Positions 51,298 to 60,171 of a stretch of DNA of 64,000 bases are shown here, piece after piece; the first letter of the stretch is position 1; every line of letters starts with the position of its first letter. Under the pieces are notes generated by a model that worked only from the letters and a program-made list of their open reading frames with translations, was not told where the DNA came from and ran no database searches. The stretch covers positions 1-64,000 of the forward strand of contig JAGBBP010000034.1 of NCBI GenBank assembly GCA_017938405.1, in the 5' to 3' direction. The DNA is from Lachnospiraceae bacterium. Lineage in GTDB: Bacteria; Bacillota; Clostridia; Lachnospirales; Lachnospiraceae. The position numbers and the translations under genes are program-made.

Positions 51298-53784
51298 ATG
51301 AGTTTTTTTTCACGGATAAAGAATAAAGCGGGACAAATGAAAAAAAAGATAAATTCGGCAGGGAAGAAGTTGGAAGGCGGCTTATTGCAGAAAAAGCGAT
51401 ATGTTGCTTATATTGAGTCGTGCCCGGTAATAAAAAACGTTGTACTGCTGGAGTCCCAACACGGTCGTGCAATCGGCGGTAACATTCTTGCACTTTTACG
51501 AGAACTTTGCGAGAAAGAAGAGTATCGGGAGTTTACGGTTTATCTGACTGCAACAAAAGGGAACTATGAGACATTTCGGCAGATGATAAAAGAAAACGGT
51601 TGGAGTCGTGCTACCGTGCTTTGCAGAGGAAGCTTTCGTTATCACAAAATATTGGCGACTGCCGGTTATTTGGTAAACGACAATACATTTATGTATTATT
51701 TTATAAAGCGTGACGAGCAAATTTATTTGAACACCTGGCACGGTACGCCCCTAAAAACCTTGGGAAAAGAAAGTAAGTCCGAGTATTATTCCATCGGGAA
51801 TGCGCAAAAAACGTTTTTGGATGCGGATTATGTACTATATCCGAACCGTTTTACCATGGAGCACATGATTCGGGATTATATGGTGGACAATATCGGACAG
51901 TTTACGCCTCTTTTGGGCGGATATCCGCGCAATACGGCTTTTTTTGATGAGGAAGGCCGGGAAAGACTGCGTAAAAAATATGATTTGGAAGGGAAAACCG
52001 CCTATGCATACATGCCGACCTGGAGAGGAACAGTGGGGAAGGTTTCCCGGCAGGAAGATGCCCGCATTTTTTCTTATTTCCGTGAATTGGATGCGTTGTT
52101 TTCCGATGACCAGATCCTTTATGTTAAAATGCACACCATCAGCGGGTCCCGTATTTCCTTTGATAAGTTTTCCCACATCCGTCCGTTCCCGGAAGCGGAT
52201 ACCTATGCATTTTTGAATGCCATGGACGGGTTGATTACGGATTATTCCAGTATTATGTTCGACTTTGCGATTTCCGGAAGAAAGGTAATCTTGTTCCCGT
52301 ATGATCTGGAAGAGTATGAGGAGACCAGAGGCTTTTATTTCCCTTATGAAGAGCTTCCGTTCCCGAAGGTATTTCATGAATATGATTTATATTTGGAAAT
52401 GGGAAAAGGAAAAGAGTATGACGATTCCGAGTTCCTGAAAAAGTTCTGTGCTTATGACAGTGGGGATGCGGCTGAAAAATTGTGTCACCATGTTTTTCTG
52501 GGAGAGTCCCGGGTACAGGAGGAAATACTTCCGGATAACGGGAAAGAAAATGTGTTACTCTATTGCGGAGACCTTGCATTAAACGGTATTACGGTATCCA
52601 TCAATAATCTGCTGGCAAACGTGGATGTTACGGAAAAGAACTATACTATTTTGATAAAGACATCGGATATTAAGCGTTGGCCGTTCCGGCTTTTGGAGTT
52701 GCCGGAGGGAGTTCGCTGGTTGGGATATACGGATTGGACCAGTCTGAAACTGACAGATATGGTGCGGTACAAATTATTCACGAAGAAAAAGACAAAAGGC
52801 AATTATGACAGAGTACGGCCGGTTTTGGAAAAGCTGGGAAAGAATGATTGCCGGAGAATTGCCGGCAAGGCAAAATTTTCCACAGTGGTTCATTTTAACG
52901 GATATGCGAATTACATTACACTGGTTATCGGTGCCTTTCCGTGTCGTAGGGTAATTTATGCCCATAACGATATGGATGCGGAATTGAATTCTGAAACACG
53001 TACCAACATGAAACGTGAGATATTGTGTAATGCATATCGTACCTACGATGCGGTGGCAGTGGTGACGGAGGACCTGATTCCGGCAACAACAAAAGTCGGA
53101 ACATTCTTTACGAAATACGGTCATGAACCACGTATTTCCGTAGTGAAAAATGTGATTGATTATCAAAAGATATTGCGGATGGGAGAAGAAGAGATTACGT
53201 TTGATCCGGGCACGGACATGAATATTTCCCGGGAACGTTTGCTGGAGATTATGGATTCCGATGCGGTAAAGTTGATTAATATCGGTCGCTTTTCACCGGA
53301 AAAGGGTCACATGCGATTGATGCAACAGTTTGCAAAGCTACTTCCGAAGTACCCGGATTCTTACCTGATTATTTTGGGAAGCCGGGGCGTGTTGTATAAT
53401 GATACGCTTGCAGAGGCAGAGAGATTGGGAGTTGGGGAACGGATTATTATTATCCGGTATATGTCAAATCCGTATGCGCTTTTAAAGAAGTGTAGTGCAT
53501 TTGTATTTTCATCCTTCTATGAGGGATTCGGGTTAGTGCTGGCGGAGGCGGACATCCTTGACGTTCCGTGCATCTCTACCGATATTGTGGGACCGAAGCG
53601 TTTTATGGAACGTTATGGCGGCAGGTTGGTGGAAAACAGTGATGCGGGCGTGGCGGAAGCACTTCGTCTTTGCATGAGCAGACAGCTTTCCGGCCGGCTT
53701 ACGGTGGATTATGCGGAATACAACAAAGAAGCGGTGGAGCAATTCCTGCATGTGATTGAGGAGATAAAGGAGGATGTAAAATGA
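51298..53784 (+). CDS. Glycerophosphotransferase-GT4 fusion protein
   Basis: 828 residues: one CDP-glycerol glycerophosphotransferase domain (about 45-395; TWHGTPLKTLG about 146, ITDYSSIMFDFA about 311) followed by a GT4 glycosyltransferase domain (about 415-815; NIGRFSPEKGHMRLM about 661, YEGFGLVLAEADIL about 741). It matches the last two domains of the giant protein at 46037 along its whole length, so one arose from the other by duplication with loss or gain of domains. The ribosome site is weak (GGGGAC). It overlaps the TagD-like gene by ATGA. Confidence 0.9.
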   Translation: MSFFSRIKNKAGQMKKKINSAGKKLEGGLLQKKRYVAYIESCPVIKNVVLLESQHGRAIGGNILALLRELCEKEEYREFTVYLTATKGNYETFRQMIKENGWSRATVLCRGSFRYHKILATAGYLVNDNTFMYYFIKRDEQIYLNTWHGTPLKTLGKESKSEYYSIGNAQKTFLDADYVLYPNRFTMEHMIRDYMVDNIGQFTPLLGGYPRNTAFFDEEGRERLRKKYDLEGKTAYAYMPTWRGTVGKVSRQEDARIFSYFRELDALFSDDQILYVKMHTISGSRISFDKFSHIRPFPEADTYAFLNAMDGLITDYSSIMFDFAISGRKVILFPYDLEEYEETRGFYFPYEELPFPKVFHEYDLYLEMGKGKEYDDSEFLKKFCAYDSGDAAEKLCHHVFLGESRVQEEILPDNGKENVLLYCGDLALNGITVSINNLLANVDVTEKNYTILIKTSDIKRWPFRLLELPEGVRWLGYTDWTSLKLTDMVRYKLFTKKKTKGNYDRVRPVLEKLGKNDCRRIAGKAKFSTVVHFNGYANYITLVIGAFPCRRVIYAHNDMDAELNSETRTNMKREILCNAYRTYDAVAVVTEDLIPATTKVGTFFTKYGHEPRISVVKNVIDYQKILRMGEEEITFDPGTDMNISRERLLEIMDSDAVKLINIGRFSPEKGHMRLMQQFAKLLPKYPDSYLIILGSRGVLYNDTLAEAERLGVGERIIIIRYMSNPYALLKKCSAFVFSSFYEGFGLVLAEADILDVPCISTDIVGPKRFMERYGGRLVENSDAGVAEALRLCMSRQLSGRLTVDYAEYNKEAVEQFLHVIEEIKEDVK

Positions 53785-54173
53785 AGAAGGTAATTACTTA
53801 CGGTACCTATGACTTATTGCATTTGGGCCATATTAATTTATTGCGTCGGGCAAAGGAACTGGGAGATTACTTGATTGTAGTTCTTTCTACGGATGAGTTT
53901 AATGCCATAAAAAATAAAAAAGCGTATCATCCGTACGAAGTAAGAAAGGTGATTCTGGAGGCAATCCGCTATGTAGATGAGGTGATTCCGGAATATACCT
54001 GGGAACAGAAAATCAAGGATGTTGTGGACAATCAGGTAGATGTTTTTGTTATGGGAGATGATTGGGAAGGAAAGTTCGACTTCTTAAAGGACTACTGCGA
54101 AGTAGTATATTTGCCGCGAACGGAAGGGATTTCTACCACGAAGATAAAAAATGATTTGAATCAGAGCAAATAA
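53781..54173 (+). CDS. tagD: Glycerol-3-phosphate cytidylyltransferase
   Basis: 130 residues, the usual length. Makes CDP-glycerol from CTP and glycerol 3-phosphate, the donor for the three preceding transferases. Motifs of the nucleotidyltransferase family: YGTYDLLHLGHINLL (HxGH, about 7-21), MGDDWEGKFD (about 90) and the closing RTEGISTTKI. ATG 53781 overlaps the TGA of the previous gene (ATGA). Its presence makes a glycerol-phosphate polymer the likely product of this locus. Confidence 0.96.
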   Translation: MKKVITYGTYDLLHLGHINLLRRAKELGDYLIVVLSTDEFNAIKNKKAYHPYEVRKVILEAIRYVDEVIPEYTWEQKIKDVVDNQVDVFVMGDDWEGKFDFLKDYCEVVYLPRTEGISTTKIKNDLNQSK

Positions 54174-54175
54174 AA

Positions 54176-54217
54176 AGCGGGGGTGTCGCAGGAAGATGCG
54201 CGCCCCCACTCTTATTT
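54176..54217. terminator. Convergent terminator
   Basis: GGGGGTGT (54179-54186) pairs with GCGCCCCC (54200-54207), with further A-T and G-C pairs outside; CTTATTT follows. Ends the glycerol-phosphate operon and, on the other strand, probably the SDR gene. Confidence 0.75.
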
Positions 54218-54962
54218 AGTACGGACTGTCAAAATTAGCTTCGGCATATGCCACGGCTTCTTCTAAGGTCATGCCGGTAAAAGCTTGTGCGCCCAGGTTG
54301 CGTCCGGATTTTTTGTCGTCTGCAAAGACGCCTACAACGATTCCCGGAATGGCACTTTCCGGCGCATTGGTGGCGTGAGGTCCGCCGAGATCGGTTCTGC
54401 ACCAGCCCGGGTCGGTGAGATTGATCATAACATCGGTGCCCTGAACGGTATGCCCCAAATCGATGGTGATTTTATCCAATGCGGCCTTGCTGGCGGAATA
54501 ACCGGCCTGATGCGGGTCTAAGCGGATGCCGCTGGTGGTATTTAAGATGCGACCGAAACCGTTTGCAATCATCTTCGGCAGAAAATGATAACAAATCATT
54601 GCCGGCGCAATGGTATTGATTTTAAAACTTTCCGTGTAATCGGATGCCGGAGTGTTCAGATAATCGGTACGATATGCAATCTGTAAGCCTGCATTATTTA
54701 AAACGATGGAAACCGGAGTCTCCTTTGCATCGATATCCGCAAGCATCTTCTCGACCTGAGCCAAATCCGTGAGCTCGGCTTCTACCGCATAGGCCTCCAC
54801 TCCCTTTTCTTTGACTTCTTTGAGAATCTTGTCGCAATGCTCCTTTGTGCGACTATGTAATACAAGGTTACAACCCTGTTCCGCCATAAAAAGTGCCGTC
54901 AAATAACCGATACCTCTGCTTGCACCGGTAATCAGTGCCCATTTACCCTTTACATTCACCAT
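54216..54962 (-). CDS. Short-chain dehydrogenase/reductase
   Basis: 248 residues, classical SDR. NAD(P)-binding TGASRGIGYL (about 14), NNAGL (about 90), catalytic Ser in LNTTSGIR (about 140) and Tyr-x-x-x-Lys in YSASKAAL (about 155). HSRTKEH after beta-2 with Arg favours NADP. Substrate unknown. A TTGACT-18-TATAAT promoter serves it alone. Not obviously tied to the wall polymer genes, which converge on it. Confidence 0.88.
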   Translation of the reverse strand: MVNVKGKWALITGASRGIGYLTALFMAEQGCNLVLHSRTKEHCDKILKEVKEKGVEAYAVEAELTDLAQVEKMLADIDAKETPVSIVLNNAGLQIAYRTDYLNTPASDYTESFKINTIAPAMICYHFLPKMIANGFGRILNTTSGIRLDPHQAGYSASKAALDKITIDLGHTVQGTDVMINLTDPGWCRTDLGGPHATNAPESAIPGIVVGVFADDKKSGRNLGAQAFTGMTLEEAVAYAEANFDSPY

Positions 54963-54992
54963 AAGAAAAACCTACCTTTCTGTGATGGAATT

Positions 54993-55022
54993 ATTATAGC
55001 GCTACATGAAATAAAAAGTCAA
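54993..55022 (-). promoter_or_regulatory. Sigma-A promoter of the SDR gene
   Basis: Minus strand: TTGACT (55017-55022), 18-bp spacer, TATAAT (54993-54998). Confidence 0.75.
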
Positions 55023-55175
55023 TATAATTATAATACATTGTTTGTAAATATAGTAATTTAATGCGTTTATTGGTTAAAATATTTATGAATATAAATGAAA
55101 AACTTGAGAATGTTTCTTATGGGGACTTGAAAAAAGGAGTAGAATTGAAAACATTTTTATGTTAAGCAGGATACA

Positions 55176-55476
55176 GACTTGGCACGGAAAGAATTGTAGG
55201 AAACAGAAGGCAGGGGGCATGAATAGTGCCATTGTTTTGAATTTGCTGTAGGATGTTAGACTTTCTTTTTGTTTCCTGATGTTGTCAGCAATCCCCGGAC
55301 ATGGAGGGACGGGGAAATCCTGCACGCGACAAGGAAGTCGCGTAAAGGATGGTTGCGTCACGTGTAACGAAAATATACCTGAAACAATTAGAAAGACTTA
55401 CATCCGGAACCCATGAAAAACGATGGCACTATTCATGCCCCCTGCCTTCGTGCCCTGGAAGTCCACGTGCCAAGTC
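55176..55476 (+). ncRNA. Candidate large structured RNA or palindromic element upstream of flgM
   Basis: Nested arms share one centre near 55327: 11 bp (55176-55186 with 55466-55476), 33 bp (55206-55238 with 55417-55449; a single G-U pair on the plus strand, otherwise perfect) and 16 bp (55251-55266 with 55390-55405; two mismatches). The interior forms hairpins: CTGA/TCAG, CCCCG/CGGGG, and CGCGAC-AAGGAA-GTCGCG (55325-55342), whose ACAAGGAAGT core is close to the CsrA-binding consensus. There is no reading frame. The rest of this gap holds only the SDR and flgM promoters. A MITE-like DNA element is the alternative. Confidence 0.5.
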
Positions 55477-55514
55477 GTCCCCTTCAGAAAAATAAAAAAC
55501 TTTCAAAACCCCCT

Positions 55515-55541
55515 TAAGATTTTCGACCGCACAGCCGATAT
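55515..55541 (+). promoter_or_regulatory. SigD (sigma-28) promoter of the late flagellar operon
   Basis: TAAG (55515-55518), 15-nt spacer, GCCGATAT (55534-55541); the same boxes and spacing as the flagellin 2 promoter. Confidence 0.9.
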
Positions 55542-55585
55542 AGATTACAGAACCAATAAAATCAGCAGAGATAGGTGGTGTTATT

Positions 55586-55852
55586 ATGCGTATTGATGCA
55601 ATTAACAGAGTAAGTCAGTTATATCAGGCAAACAGCACAAAGAAGGTAGCGAAGGCAAAGGGTACCGAGAAGTACGACAGCGTACAGATTTCCCAGATGG
55701 GAAAGGATTATCAGGTGGCGAAGGCTGCAGTTGCTGCGACTCCGGATGTCAGAACCGATTTGGTAAATGATATCAAGACCAGAATGCAGAACGGCACGTA
55801 TGATGTTTCTATGGAGATGCTTGCCGATAAGTTACTGGCAGACGAGATCTAG
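55586..55852 (+). CDS. flgM: Anti-sigma-28 factor FlgM
   Basis: 88 residues. Binds sigma-28 (SigD) until the hook is complete, then leaves the cell through the flagellar exporter. The C-terminal half carries the FlgM pattern: YDSVQISQMGKDY, then VRTDLVNDIKTRMQNGTYDV and LADKLL. Promoted by a SigD site, so it forms a negative feedback loop on its own regulon. Ribosome site AGGTGG. First gene of the operon. Confidence 0.93.
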   Translation: MRIDAINRVSQLYQANSTKKVAKAKGTEKYDSVQISQMGKDYQVAKAAVAATPDVRTDLVNDIKTRMQNGTYDVSMEMLADKLLADEI

Positions 55853-55869
55853 GAGAGAGAGGGATACCT

Positions 55870-56382
55870 TTGGCGAGTCTGATGGAAGAATTGATTTCCA
55901 CGCTCTCGCAGGAGAAGGATATTTACCTTGCTCTCCTGCCGATTGCAGAGGAAAAGACAAAAGCAATTGTAGCCAATGATTTGGAACAGTTGCAGGAGAT
56001 TACAAACAGGGAACAGGAAGCGGTAAACCGTATCAACGGGCTGGAACGTAAGCGTAGTGAGGTGATTACCAATATGGGAATTGTATTGGGAAGAAAGCCG
56101 GAGGAGCTTACGATTGCCGAGATGATTCGGATTGCCGAGAAACAGCCGAAAGACCGTGCGGCTTTAACCGAGCTAAAGGATGCGCTCGGAAAAGCGGTAA
56201 AACGGCTTGCGGATGTAAACGAGAGAAATAATGTATTAATCAGACAGTCTCTCGATATGATTCAATTTAATATGAATTTAATTCAGAGTACAAGGATGGT
56301 ACAAGGAAATAATTATACGAAGAGCGCCGGGGAGTCAATGCCGGGCGCTGCGCAGACAGGGATGTTTGATGCGAAGCAGTAG
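55870..56382 (+). CDS. flgN: FlgN-family export chaperone
   Basis: 170 residues, all-helical. FlgN escorts the hook-filament junction proteins FlgK and FlgL to the export gate, and the next three genes are exactly those. Recognisable helical core: EELISTLSQEKDIYLALL, IVANDLEQLQEITNREQ. Start TTG 55870 with GAGAGAGGG about 8 nt upstream; ATG 55882 is possible but has no ribosome site. Confidence 0.85.
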   Translation: MASLMEELISTLSQEKDIYLALLPIAEEKTKAIVANDLEQLQEITNREQEAVNRINGLERKRSEVITNMGIVLGRKPEELTIAEMIRIAEKQPKDRAALTELKDALGKAVKRLADVNERNNVLIRQSLDMIQFNMNLIQSTRMVQGNNYTKSAGESMPGAAQTGMFDAKQ

Positions 56383-56442
56383 TACGCGGAGAACATAGCC
56401 TGTCTTTCTACTTTTATAGAACGATGAAAGGAGGTCTCACCT

Positions 56443-58197
56443 ATGGGCTTGATGGATGCGTTATATGTCGGGGTATCGGGACTCAGAACCAGTCAGAATG
56501 CACTGAATACTACCTCACATAATATTACCAATGCGGAAACACCGGGCTTTGTCAGACAGCAGACGGTGATGACCGACTTTGGATACAACAATATCGGCGG
56601 AAATAAAATTTCTACCTGGCAGATCGGTATGGGTGTAGATACCCAGGTAGTACGGCAGGTAAGAGACCAGTTTTTGGATAAAGCATTTCGGAGAGAGAGC
56701 GGGAGACAGCAGTTTTACGAAGTACAGTTTGAAGCTGCCTTTGAGATGCAGGAAGTGATGGGTGAACTGGAAGGGGTACAGTTCCAAAAGTCCATTGAAG
56801 ATTTCTGGGTTGCGTTACAGGAGTTGGCAAAGGAACCGGACAGCATTGTTACCCGGGCGACCCTGATTCAGAATGGTGTAAATTTTATTCAGCACGCGGA
56901 AAATATTTACGAACAGATTCAGACTTACCAGATTGATTTAAATACCCAGATTCAGACGAAGGTGGATCGTATCAATGAAATCGGTGACAAAATCCGGGAA
57001 TTGAATAATAAGATTTCTTTCTATGAGTGTACCGGAAGAGAACATGCAAACGATTTGCGGGATGAAAGAAATTTGCTACTGGATGAATTGGGCGGTTTGA
57101 TTGATATTACCTACAAAGAAGAGGCTGACGGCAGAGTTTCCATCTGTGCGGAGGAAGTGCCGTTTCTTTTGGAAGACCATGTTTTCTATATGGATGTAAA
57201 GCCGATTTCGGAGGATTCCGAAATGTTAGTGCCGTATTGGCCGGCCTTCGGTGATGCGGAAGTGTTCAGCTTCGACCGTTCTCCGAATCCGGTGGATGAC
57301 ACGGATATCGGTTCTTTAAAGGGTATCATTCTCGCCAGAGGTCGTAAGGTGGGAAAATTTACGGATATTCCGATGAAGCCGCTTCGTGAGGACTTTGAGG
57401 ATGATTTGTCTTACGAAGAAGCGATGAAGCAGTTTACGGTGGACGCAAGACAGTATAACAAAGAAATTAATGACTCCGTTATTATGGCAACCCAGTCGCA
57501 GTTTGACCAGTTGATTCACGGAATCGTTACGACCATAAACGATATTCTTTGTCCGAACAAGGAGATTATGCTGGAAAACGGGCAGGTAATTAAGGTATTG
57601 GATACGGAAAAAGCTTCCGTAGGTATGGATGAAGATAAGACCATGGGTGCGGAGTTTTTCTCCAGAAAATCCATGGCACGGTATCAGGAATTGCAGGAAG
57701 TAACCTTGGCGGACGGTACCAAGGAAATGGTATATATTTACAATGAGGAAAATCCGGAAGATAACTATTCTTTGTATACCTTGGGTGAAATCGAAATCAA
57801 TCCGGAAATTTTAAAGGACCGTTCCAAATTGCCGCTTTCCAAGAACACCAATACCGGTGATTTTGATATTGATGTGGCAGAACAGTTGTTAACCGCATGG
57901 CAGGAGGATTTTGCAACCTTAAATCCGAATGAATTAAGCTATAACAACTTTAATAATTACTATACCGCCTTAATCGGAGAACTGGGTACCAGAGGTGAAA
58001 AGTACCAGACTTTATCCGAAACCCAGGAGTCCATGATGAACAGCATCGACAACGAGCGGCATGAGGTAATGGCGGTATCAACGGACGAAGAATTAACACA
58101 TTTGATTAAATATCAGCATGCGTATAATGCGGCAGCCCGGTATGTCAATGTGGTAAGTGAAATGTTAGACCACATTCTCAGTACACTGGGTGCATAG
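56443..58197 (+). CDS. flgK: Flagellar hook-associated protein FlgK, copy 1
   Basis: 584 residues. Forms the junction between hook and filament. The N-terminal rod/hook signature is ALNTTSHNITNAETPGFVRQ (about 25-44) and the C-terminal heptads end in ELTHLIKYQHAYNAAARYVNVVSEMLDHIL. The middle includes the usual AND-LRDERN segment. GGAGGT 5-6 nt before the ATG. A second FlgK-type gene follows at once; this copy is closer in its C-terminus to hook-end FlgK forms, but which is the structural HAP1 is not clear. Confidence 0.93.
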   Translation: MGLMDALYVGVSGLRTSQNALNTTSHNITNAETPGFVRQQTVMTDFGYNNIGGNKISTWQIGMGVDTQVVRQVRDQFLDKAFRRESGRQQFYEVQFEAAFEMQEVMGELEGVQFQKSIEDFWVALQELAKEPDSIVTRATLIQNGVNFIQHAENIYEQIQTYQIDLNTQIQTKVDRINEIGDKIRELNNKISFYECTGREHANDLRDERNLLLDELGGLIDITYKEEADGRVSICAEEVPFLLEDHVFYMDVKPISEDSEMLVPYWPAFGDAEVFSFDRSPNPVDDTDIGSLKGIILARGRKVGKFTDIPMKPLREDFEDDLSYEEAMKQFTVDARQYNKEINDSVIMATQSQFDQLIHGIVTTINDILCPNKEIMLENGQVIKVLDTEKASVGMDEDKTMGAEFFSRKSMARYQELQEVTLADGTKEMVYIYNEENPEDNYSLYTLGEIEINPEILKDRSKLPLSKNTNTGDFDIDVAEQLLTAWQEDFATLNPNELSYNNFNNYYTALIGELGTRGEKYQTLSETQESMMNSIDNERHEVMAVSTDEELTHLIKYQHAYNAAARYVNVVSEMLDHILSTLGA

Positions 58198-58241
58198 GCA
58201 AAGTGATGCAACGGATACGGTAACGGAAGGGAAGCGAGGAT

Positions 58242-60086
58242 ATGCCGAATACATTTTTTGGACTGGATATCGGAAGAAGCGGATTGTTTACGGCACAGGG
58301 CGGTTTGAATACCACTGCACATAATATTGCCAATGTGGAGACAGAAGGTTATACGAGGCAGACGTTGGAGCTAAAGGCTGGAAATGCCCTGCGGGCAAAC
58401 GGGCGCCACGGTATGATCGGTACCGGTGTAGACGTAGTAGAGTTAAAGCAGACCAGAAGTGAATATTACGATGAAAAATACCGTAATAATAATTCTATTT
58501 ACGGCGGATATTCCACAAAATCTAACTATATGTCCCAGATTCAGTCTTATTTAAACGAGATTGAGTTGGAAGGTTTTACCACCACCTTTGACAAAATGTA
58601 TGATACGATTCAGGAGTTGGAAAAGGATCCGGCGAACCTTACGGTAAGAACCCAGGTAACTAATGTTGCTCAGAGTTTTTGCGAGTACTTCAATTCCTTG
58701 TTTACCAATTTGAAGGCTGTACAGGAAGATTGTAATTTTGAAATTAAGAATCAGGTAAACCGCATCAATGCCATGGCGGCAGAGATTGCATCTTTAACAA
58801 AGCAGATTAACACGGTGGAAATCGGCGGAAGCAACGCGAACGATTTACGTGACCAGAGAAATCTTTTGGTGGACAAGCTTTCGGAGATTATTAATGTTTC
58901 CGTAGAGGAAGCTCCGGACGGTCCGGTGGGATTAAAGAGTTATGTAGTAAAAGTAGACGGACAGACTTTGGTGGATACCCATGAGATTCATGAACTGAGT
59001 GTGGTGCCGAGAGAAAATAAGATGAATCAAACCGATGCGGACGGTCTTTATGACGTGGTATGGGATAACGGACAGCAGTTTAATCCTTATGCTTTTACCC
59101 AGGACGGTAGTATGAAGGCACTGTTTGAGGTTCGGGACGGTAATAATGCGGATAACTTAAAGGGTACCGTTACCGCTTATGTAGGGATGCATTCGGTAGT
59201 TATGAAGAATGCTACCGTAAACGATGAAGCAAAGTTAAATATTCCGGAGAGCGGAGAGATTACCATCGGTACGGTGGTATACGAATATGAATCCTTTGAG
59301 GCTTCCATCGACAAGGATACCGGAGAGTATACCTATGAATTCTTCTTAAAGGAGCCGATTCGTGCTTACGCGGAAGAGGAAATGTCCAGCGTGGGTATTA
59401 CGGTGGATTACAAAGGTGTCCCGTATTATATGGCCCAGATGAATGAATTTCTGCGTACCTATGCAAAAAAGTTCAATGAAATTCATAAGTCCGGTGTGGA
59501 TTTAAACGGAGAAGCCGGACAGGATTTCTTTGTGGGAACCAATAAAGTAACGGGACAGGAGTATCGGTTCGGTGTGTACGGAGAAGAAGGCGGTGTGGGA
59601 TATGATCCGTATTCTTTCAACTCCCAGAGCGGTCAGTTTTTCCAGGAGGATATGACCGGTATGTACAGCTCTTATTACCATATTACGGCGGAGAACATTC
59701 GTATCAATACGGAAATACAGCATGATGCAAGGAAGTTTGCGGCGGCTTCGGATATAGTAAACGGGGTAGGAAATTACGACAAGGCATTGGAACTTCTGGA
59801 ATTAAAGACGGATACCAGTATGTTCCGACAGGGTAAGCCGGCTGCGTTTTTGCAGACGCTGGTAGCAGAAGTAGGTATCGATACCAAGGCAGCTCTGAAT
59901 TTTGCCGAGAGTCAGAATAATCTGGTAAGCTCCATCAACAACCAGCGTTTGTCTGTGGGCGGTGTCGATACGGAGGAAGAAGCCATGAACCTGATGCGGT
60001 TCCAGCAGGCATACAATCTTTCTGCCCAGGTAATCTCGATTATGAATCAGATTTACGATAAATTAATTAATTTTATGGGTGTATAA
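58242..60086 (+). CDS. flgK: Flagellar hook-associated protein FlgK, copy 2
   Basis: 614 residues. N-terminal signature GLNTTAHNIANVETEGYTRQ, middle ANDLRDQRNLLVDKLSEI, C-terminus EEAMNLMRFQQAYNLSAQVISIMNQIYDKLI. Clearly a paralogue of the gene 45 bp upstream but strongly diverged in the centre, so not a recent copy. Tandem flgK genes suggest a junction of two different subunits or a specialised role for one. Confidence 0.92.
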   Translation: MPNTFFGLDIGRSGLFTAQGGLNTTAHNIANVETEGYTRQTLELKAGNALRANGRHGMIGTGVDVVELKQTRSEYYDEKYRNNNSIYGGYSTKSNYMSQIQSYLNEIELEGFTTTFDKMYDTIQELEKDPANLTVRTQVTNVAQSFCEYFNSLFTNLKAVQEDCNFEIKNQVNRINAMAAEIASLTKQINTVEIGGSNANDLRDQRNLLVDKLSEIINVSVEEAPDGPVGLKSYVVKVDGQTLVDTHEIHELSVVPRENKMNQTDADGLYDVVWDNGQQFNPYAFTQDGSMKALFEVRDGNNADNLKGTVTAYVGMHSVVMKNATVNDEAKLNIPESGEITIGTVVYEYESFEASIDKDTGEYTYEFFLKEPIRAYAEEEMSSVGITVDYKGVPYYMAQMNEFLRTYAKKFNEIHKSGVDLNGEAGQDFFVGTNKVTGQEYRFGVYGEEGGVGYDPYSFNSQSGQFFQEDMTGMYSSYYHITAENIRINTEIQHDARKFAAASDIVNGVGNYDKALELLELKTDTSMFRQGKPAAFLQTLVAEVGIDTKAALNFAESQNNLVSSINNQRLSVGGVDTEEEAMNLMRFQQAYNLSAQVISIMNQIYDKLINFMGV

Positions 60087-60107
60087 AAGGCAAGAAAAGG
60101 CCGATAT
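60084..60107 (+). promoter_or_regulatory. Possible internal SigD promoter before flgL
   Basis: An exact GCCGATAT (60100-60107) lies between flgK and flgL. The nearest TAAA (60084-60087) is only 12 nt away, so the -35 spacing is poor. Confidence 0.4.
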
Positions 60108-60171
60108 AGTTATTAGGCGGAAATCTTTTACAAGACAGTATGTTTTGTAAAAGGGAAAGGAGGCAGAAGCA

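Noticed and set aside
55176..55476. Group II intron, T-box, HEARO/IscB guide RNA or known riboswitch
   Set aside because: No domain V, T-box or anticodon-like loop was recognised, and there is no IscB or TnpB gene nearby.
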